Shown: one piece after another, positions 58,367 to 64,000 of the stretch | Layout: each line of letters starts with the position of its first letter | Numbering within the stretch: position 1 is the stretch's first letter | Source of the DNA: Antedon mediterranea | Taxonomy: Eukaryota > Echinodermata > Crinoidea > Comatulida > Antedonidae | DNA: 64,000 bases | NCBI RefSeq assembly: GCF_964355755.1 | Contig: NC_092673.1 | Span: 6,577,001 to 6,641,000, forward strand | Reading direction: 5' to 3' | Program-made: the position numbers and the translations under genes | The notes under the pieces: model-generated | Database searches by the model: none | What the model was told of the DNA's origin: nothing | What the model saw: only the letters and a program-made list of their open reading frames with translations

Positions 58367-58597
58367 ATGGAGGCCAACGTGGAGAGGGCACGTGACGTGA
58401 AGAGGGCACGTGACGTGGAGAGGGCACGTGACGTGGAGAGGGCACGTGACGCGGAGAAAGCACGTGACGTGGAGACGACACGTGACATAAACGAGTATTT
58501 TCAACATACACAAATTTCCATTTTGTTTACGAGTTTTGTCTCTTCAAAGAACCCCATTAAAGAAAGTTTAATTTATGTTGTAATCGAAAATAAATAA
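58367..58597 (+). repeat. 18-bp minisatellite (CACGTGACGT core) with a short open frame
   Basis: Seven or so units of about 18 bp between 58375 and 58492 repeat cacgtgacgtggagaggg. The covering frame of 76 codons reads as a six-residue repeat (ERARDV). Each unit holds an E-box CACGTG overlapping a CRE-like GTGACGT. I favour a minisatellite over a gene because the open frame is a by-product of the 18-nt period. Confidence 0.7.
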
Positions 58598-58682
58598 AAC
58601 CGGATCAAGTGTCTAAGTGTCTGTCAAACTTGAAAAATAAAATAAGTAAATCAGCTTAAGTTTTTCACTGACTTTTGTTAGA

Positions 58683-58990
58683 AGATATATTGTCCCCTTA
58701 AAAAATAATTCTGTATTATTTGGTTGAATAATAATAATAATAATAGTTATGTTTATTAAAATTATTTACCCGAAGAAACGAATTTAGAAGATTTCAATCA
58801 AATATTGGCAGCCAATAGGGTTTTGATTGAATTTAACCATTTATTTTGTCATTTTATAAGTGAAAACATTATTTTTTTTCCAGTATTTTTTCTACAGAAT
58901 CGATTAACTTTATTAAAACTACAAAATAAACTATTCAAAGTCTGATTTAACTAATCTTCATTTTTCATGTTTTTGGAGGACAATACATAT
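58683..58990. mobile_element. short MITE related to the TTAA family
   Basis: The ends AGATATATTGTCCCC and GGAGGACAATACATAT are imperfect inverted repeats; the right flank is TTAA and the left flank TTAG. Related 5' sequence occurs alone near 9918. Confidence 0.6.
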
Positions 58991-59687
58991 TTAAGTCCAT
59001 TTTTAGAAAAACTTAAGCAAATATGCTAATGTATTTTTATTTAGTACAATCATTGTACTGACCTCTTTGTTTTCAAGTTTTTATAGCCGAGGAGAATGTA
59101 GGCGTCGCACATCCAAATCATGGAGTTTTTTTCACAGTGTAGAAGCAACTAATTTTACAACTCAGCCTACCTAGAAAATAGAAAATAAACATATAAATAA
59201 ACCAGTATGAAAAACAAATTTGACATTGACTTACACAATTATTTTGAGAAATAAACAAGGTAGTTGTTTACTTTCGAAAAGGTAATTAATACTATACATT
59301 AATGAACACATCATCATATGATGTTATTATTAGCATGTGGGAAATACCTATGTTACCGGTATAGTCTATAAAGTGTGCAGCAATTTCATATTCATTTTAA
59401 AAAAACACGGTGAGTTACATTGGTTGTATTGTGGCTTAATAGTTCTCTGAATCTGGTAGCTACTGTATAAACGCCATCATATAGGCTATCAAATACAGGT
59501 TATAATTACACTGGTGATGCCTAACATGTTTTAATATTGTTTTTATTGCGGTACAGTATTTTCTATTAAGATTGTAGCTGCATGTTGCAATGTATACTTA
59601 ATAATAATAATACTATTGTTATTAGGCCTATAGACTTGATCCGTGGAGGCGTCTGGCGTTCTTTGACTTACACACGGAACTTTCTTG

Positions 59688-61600
59688 ATGAAGAAGGAAG
59701 GATCGGATGTTTGGGTATGTAATTATTGCAGTGTAATAAAATGTACATACACGGATAACCTATAGCGTTTGTACGAAAACATACTCCTGTCACATGGTAC
59801 GTCAAAATGTCGACATACTTTCAGTTAATATTTCAACTCATGTGGCAGAATTAGGCTTTCGTACATTGGTCAAACTGACGAATACAAGTCTTATAGTTAA
59901 TATAATGATTAATGAAGGTCAGAATTGAGACATAAATACCGTTTGATTCTAATGCTCTGCCTACACTATCAAACTAGTTTGACAAAACAAGTGTGATGTG
60001 CCCAAATATGGTAGTGATATGCTTAAATATGGTAGTGATCATCACATCACATTTTGTTGTCACATAAAGTTTGATAGTGTAGACAGGGATTTAGAAATCT
60101 ACCGTTGTTATTATTAATGTGGGAAATGTATTATATTTCATAATTTAGGAAGTAAATCCATTTGAAACGATGGCGTCTCCTCATTTACAACCTAATCATC
60201 ATCACAACTTAGACAAGTTATTACAAATCATGGAAGCACAGCCAAAAGCAAAAAGTAAGTTTATTAAATATTACCAATGTATTTAGATTCATGGCATCTG
60301 ATTGGGGAATTGTACTTCTAATGCCAAAACACTAATAAATTGGACGTTTTCCACAAGATCTAGGTCTAATTAATCCTCGCCTTTCATGTGTAAAATGGAA
60401 AATCTGAAAAGGTCACTCTTAGACCTAAATATCGTACTGAAACAAAATGCCAATTTAGTAGTCGTCTTTGATCGTGGGAGACGATTTTATAAGTCTAATA
60501 AATGATGCAAATATCTACAAAAAAAAACACTACACATTCAATTCAAAGGAAAAAAAACATAAACAAACTACAAAATATTGGCTGGATTGGTTAATTAACA
60601 TGGCTAACTTTTTCAATTATCTAGAAAACAAAGGATGTGGTCGCTTTGGATTCATCGAAAAGCGACAGCTTCGCTGTCACACTAATACCTGTAAGAGAAG
60701 ACTGTGTTTACGTTCCAGCAATCATTGCCGGCTTTGCGAAAACCACTTCTGCAACAAGCACTCTATGCATGTATCTCAAGAAACAATTATATGTAAGTAG
60801 GCTTAGACTGTTATATATACGCCAAGAAGAAGTAAGCATACGTACGCCTTAGTGTTGTTTTCAGTTATTGAGACTTTCACGTTCTGTATAAATTTAAAGG
60901 GTTAACTCCGGGTTTAAACTTTGTTATATTTTACAACCACATTGTTAAACCACACTTATTTTCCGAAAGCAGAACGAACTTTTTTAAATAGCATAGGCCT
61001 TACAATACGAAAAAGTCATGAGCACTACTTTTTTAATGCCCTTGTTCACAAGCTTGTTCTGCACATTACGTCATTATATTAATTAATCAAGCATAACGGA
61101 GAACAACTAGCGCCATCATTATATTTATATTTGGCCTCTGTATTGTGTACTAATGTTAATAGATGTTTTAATTTCTGTTTATTAATTAATTCTTTTATCA
61201 TATTGTTGATGTTCTCTACTTAGCACTGAAAGTGTCATTCAGTGTCAGTATATACGTTTGGTTAGTATAGTTAGTTTGGTTATTTATTGTATAGGCCTAC
61301 ATTACTTAATTATTATTGTTCTTTTACTTAGTTCCCCTGCAAAATTACCTAGGCAAGATGGAGTTAAAAAACAAGAACATTAAGGTGTGTCTAGCTTGTA
61401 ACATCCGAGTGAAAAATGAGTGGCAGACATACCAAAGAGAAAGACGAAATGAATTTAAAATACAGGCACAACCAGACAATGAAATAGAAGAAAGAGGCGC
61501 ACTGAGACGCTGTTTTTCTCGTCTTTACCGATGTTGTAATTCTACGACGGATAATGAAAATAAAACTACGGATAACAATCCGTATTCTATAAATGCCTAA
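59688..61600 (+). CDS. FYVE-like zinc finger protein, third paralogue C, 189 residues in four coding exons
   Basis: Exons 59688-59714, 60149-60254, 60625-60792 and 61332-61600, all GT-AG, sum 570 nt, exact frame ending TAA. The start MKKEGSDVW has an in-frame stop upstream, and its exon probably begins at about 59633 (acceptor ggcctatag). NPF is at residues 12-14 (EVNPFETM). The finger shows RCHTNTC, SNHCRLC, CNKH and CLAC: against copies A and B, HHC became NHC and the last cysteine of CDEC became histidine, a possible ligand. Exon 4 fuses what are three exons in copy B, with a much shorter helix and only a few cysteines (RRCFSRLYRCC) in place of the seven-cysteine run. The first two intron positions and their phases match A and B, proving common descent. 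Probably a functional but diverged gene. Confidence 0.75.
59957..60086. mobile_element. 130-bp MITE in first coding intron of paralogue C
   Basis: Inverted ends CTGCCTACACTATCAAACT / AGTTTGATAGTGTAGACAG with one mismatch; the inside has a short direct repeat (aatatggtagtgat). A truncated relative lies at 5941-6010. Confidence 0.75.
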
Positions 61601-61675
61601 TTGTTTCATGTAGGGACGGCGCGGATTTCAACACTGACAGTGTCCATGCGAAATTGCATTAAATGGAAATGAAGA

Positions 61676-61995
61676 ATAGGACTTTCAAAGTAGTGTTAGT
61701 GTGCTTCCTAAAGAGCATATTGGTTAGAAACCGAAAATACAAAAAAAAAAACAAACAGTATTTCAATTATATTTATAACAAAAAACTACAACAAATTTAT
61801 GAAAAATTAATACCAATCGTGTTCTAAGCACTTTCGTGGAGGGAAGGTAAAGCAGATTGCATTTTTACGAAATGAATTTGAATTGAAGAATTTGGCTCTC
61901 AAAGTAGTATAGTGTGCTTCCTAAAGAGAATATTGGTTAGACACAGAAAAGATAAATAAACAGTAGGCCTATCTCAATGATATTTATAACAAAAT
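61676..61995. repeat. imperfect direct repeat in 3' flank of paralogue C
   Basis: Two units (about 61681-61790 and 61893-61995) share tgtgcttcctaaagag, atattggttaga and gatatttataacaaaa. They probably lie in the 3' untranslated region; an AATAAA at 62361-62366 is the first plausible polyadenylation signal after them. Confidence 0.6.
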
Positions 61996-64000
61996 TTAAA
62001 ACCTCAATGCGATTACACAAATGTTTTGTTTAAATTATGATATAAAATAAGTTATTTAAATCTAGGCCAATCAATAATGAAGTGATTATTGATAATAATA
62101 ATAATAATAATTATTATTATTATTGATTCATTAATAAATAGAAAGGGTTTAGACGGTTTTGCTTGATTATTACATAGAGCTACTATTTTTGTATTGGATA
62201 TTACGATTGAGGCTGTTGTAGTTAGTGTTAAAGAAGTTCGCTTGTAAAATAACTTATTTTAGTATACTATAGGAGATCATGCTGATAAATAACTTATATT
62301 ATTATCTGCAACATTTTGTACCCAAATTTACAATTTTATAATATTCTAATTGTATTTTTAAATAAAATGAGAATCTTGAATTGGCTATCAATTTTTCATA
62401 TAGGCCTAACCCGATTAAATTATGTGTTGTGAATTTTGGAGAGTTTCTTTACTTTCTTTACATTTCTTTTTCAATTCGGTACTCCTTTACGTAGATATTT
62501 ATAGGTACCTTAGATTATTGTTTGTGACTTGAATTTCTCTATAACCCATTTTTCAGTAGGCCTAAGTCTGCTGACTTTCTACATATTTTTTTTCCGGGAA
62601 GTGTTTATTTGTAAGTTGATTTCATGTGACGTTTGTACGACATGTTTTTGATCGGTACAATATTGCCTATGTTTAAAGAAAGTTTAATTAGGCCTGTAAT
62701 GTATTATTAATTTACAGGTTGTAGCAATGAACATGAATAAACACAAAAATGCTAATGTTTTTACATATAGATGACGTATCTCACAAGTTGAGGGCGCTAT
62801 GGCAGGTAAAATAAAAACCTGGTAAAAATAGCCACTGCGTCACCTCTTTTCCAAATACGCCCAAAATCTTTCGTATTTTGCCAACATTTGTATTTCGTTC
62901 GGATGCTCACCATTTTTTGACAATTACCCGTAAAACAATAAGATAAAATGGCCGGTCAATCACTAGGGGACACACTCCTATAATTAAGGAGACACCACCT
63001 GTGTTTGGTCGGTCCCACACGAAGGTGTCCCCGTAATAGTGGTTCTACTCATTAATCAAAAAAAAAAAAAAAATTTACCACTGTATTATTAGTTTTCAGC
63101 AGAAACTTAATTTGAATGAAATGAATGAATTTAACTGAGACAATTAGTGTGTTCGTATGCACTACTTAGTCTCTCACAACAGTCAATTTTGTAAGGTTCT
63201 TCAACATGGCTGTACCAAATTGAAATGTGTTTCAAAAGGGATTATAGAGACACAATGAATGTGGTAGACAACAAGATCCGTGCAATTATTAAATATAGGC
63301 TTACATTCTACATTACAGAATTACAGTACTGTATTTAAATGCACGCATGATACCTTGATTTTTTGTTTCCTATTGTCAAAAGGTAAGAATGGTACTATTC
63401 TGGTGTCACTATAAGTTTAATACGTTTCTCGTGATAATATGACGTACTAACTAGCTAAACGTTTCACGCTTCATTGATCAATCAATAGTATTAAAACATT
63501 GTATACAATAAACAAAGGTAGCTATGAAGTGAGAATTCGACGTTTCGATATTTTATTATTTTCAAGAATCATTTATCATTTACCATAACATTTATTTACA
63601 TTTACATTATTTACATTATTTACAAAAGTGTCATCCAATAAACAACAACTGCTGTATAAACCCTCTATCCTATCCCCATCCCCAAATTTAAATCGATACA
63701 TTACAGTATATCATTACTTTACACAAATGAATACAAAACAAAATATAGTAAAAGTTTTTTAAATAAAATCAACTGATGATAAACACAGCTAATTTCGAAA
63801 ACTCACTAACCCCCCTCCCCCACCCCTTTTCAATTTACCGTACTGAATGTAGCAATGTAGATAACATAGTTATTGAGTCATAGTTTTGTTATTTTAGCAT
63901 TCAATATTAATATTTATTTTCTACAATATCTACCGTACTGGATTTCTGGTAGTACAGGCCTAATCCCTTGTTCTATTATCGTTTACCTGGGAATTCCTGT
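61996..64000. other. gene-free right end of the window
   Basis: No coding region is supported. It holds an (ata)n/(att)n near-palindrome at about 62093-62128, a hairpin element at 62968-63032, an A-tract at 63059-63073, tttacatt-type short repeats near 63592-63625 and a C-rich tract near 63810. Confidence 0.5.
62968..63073. repeat. small hairpin element followed by an A-tract
   Basis: ggggacac at the left pairs with gtgtcccc at the right of a 65-bp segment, with inner gtgtc/gacac repeats; about 15 A follow after a short spacer. It could be a small MITE or a retroposed hairpin. Confidence 0.4.

Overview
The window is eukaryotic, AT-rich animal DNA: genes are split by GT-AG introns, intergenic space is full of transposons and satellites, and the recognisable families (giant GVIN1/URGCP-type GTPases, FYVE-like zinc finger proteins, an endonuclease-bearing Helitron, an RTE-like LINE) fit a marine invertebrate deuterostome. 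An echinoderm, perhaps a crinoid, is my guess from general style; no rRNA or mitochondrial marker proves it.

The backbone is a head-to-tail segmental duplication of a divergent gene pair. Unit 1 (1-11835) holds a VLIG-type GTPase on the minus strand (start codon at 4393, running off the left edge, open throughout) and a FYVE-like gene on the plus strand (exons 8574-11244) that appears to have lost its start and its last exon. Unit 2 (about 13212-56404) holds the same pair, much expanded by insertions. Its VLIG gene is broken into 13212-16548 and 41256-42624 by about 24.7 kb of foreign DNA. Its FYVE-like gene (48974-56404) reads in frame through seven exons to a 262-residue protein. A third, diverged FYVE-like gene (59688-61600, 189 residues) follows with fewer introns. 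Indels separating the two VLIG copies are multiples of three, so the break in copy 2 is young.

The 24.7 kb insert is layered. Its edges are head-to-tail arrays of a 1.15-1.28 kb Helitron2-like element (inverted repeat GGTTATCCGC/GCGGATAACC, an 8-bp-stem hairpin, terminal CTAG before T): 16549-20085 and 37722-41255, with one more orphan 3' terminus at 37710-37713. Between them lie an intact 3124-codon Helentron ORF on the minus strand (PHD finger, two cysteine-protease-like regions including an OTU, HUH Rep, Pif1 helicase, endonuclease), short tandem repeats on both of its sides, and a satellite of about 345 bp (32161-36700). Every satellite unit carries on the minus strand a 32-nt exon-like cassette flanked by splice signals. 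A CpG-rich possible first exon (37156-37249) and a possible last exon (31630-31800) are phase-compatible with exactly one cassette.

Unit 2's intergenic and intronic space also took a 2977-bp foldback transposon loaded with ATGCAAAT octamers (43927-46903, with two further elements nested in it), a threefold tandem repeat of a CRE+CCAAT block (48121-48640), and a decayed RTE-like LINE (51069-54154) in an intron. The right third (56405-64000) contains paired TTAA-flanked MITEs, an 18-bp minisatellite of CACGTGACGT, the third FYVE-like gene and a repeat-rich tail. How the host genes work together is inference: VLIG/GVIN proteins are dynamin-superfamily GTPases, interferon-inducible in vertebrates, and the FYVE-like proteins with NPF motifs and a cysteine-rich tail look like endosomal membrane adaptors.
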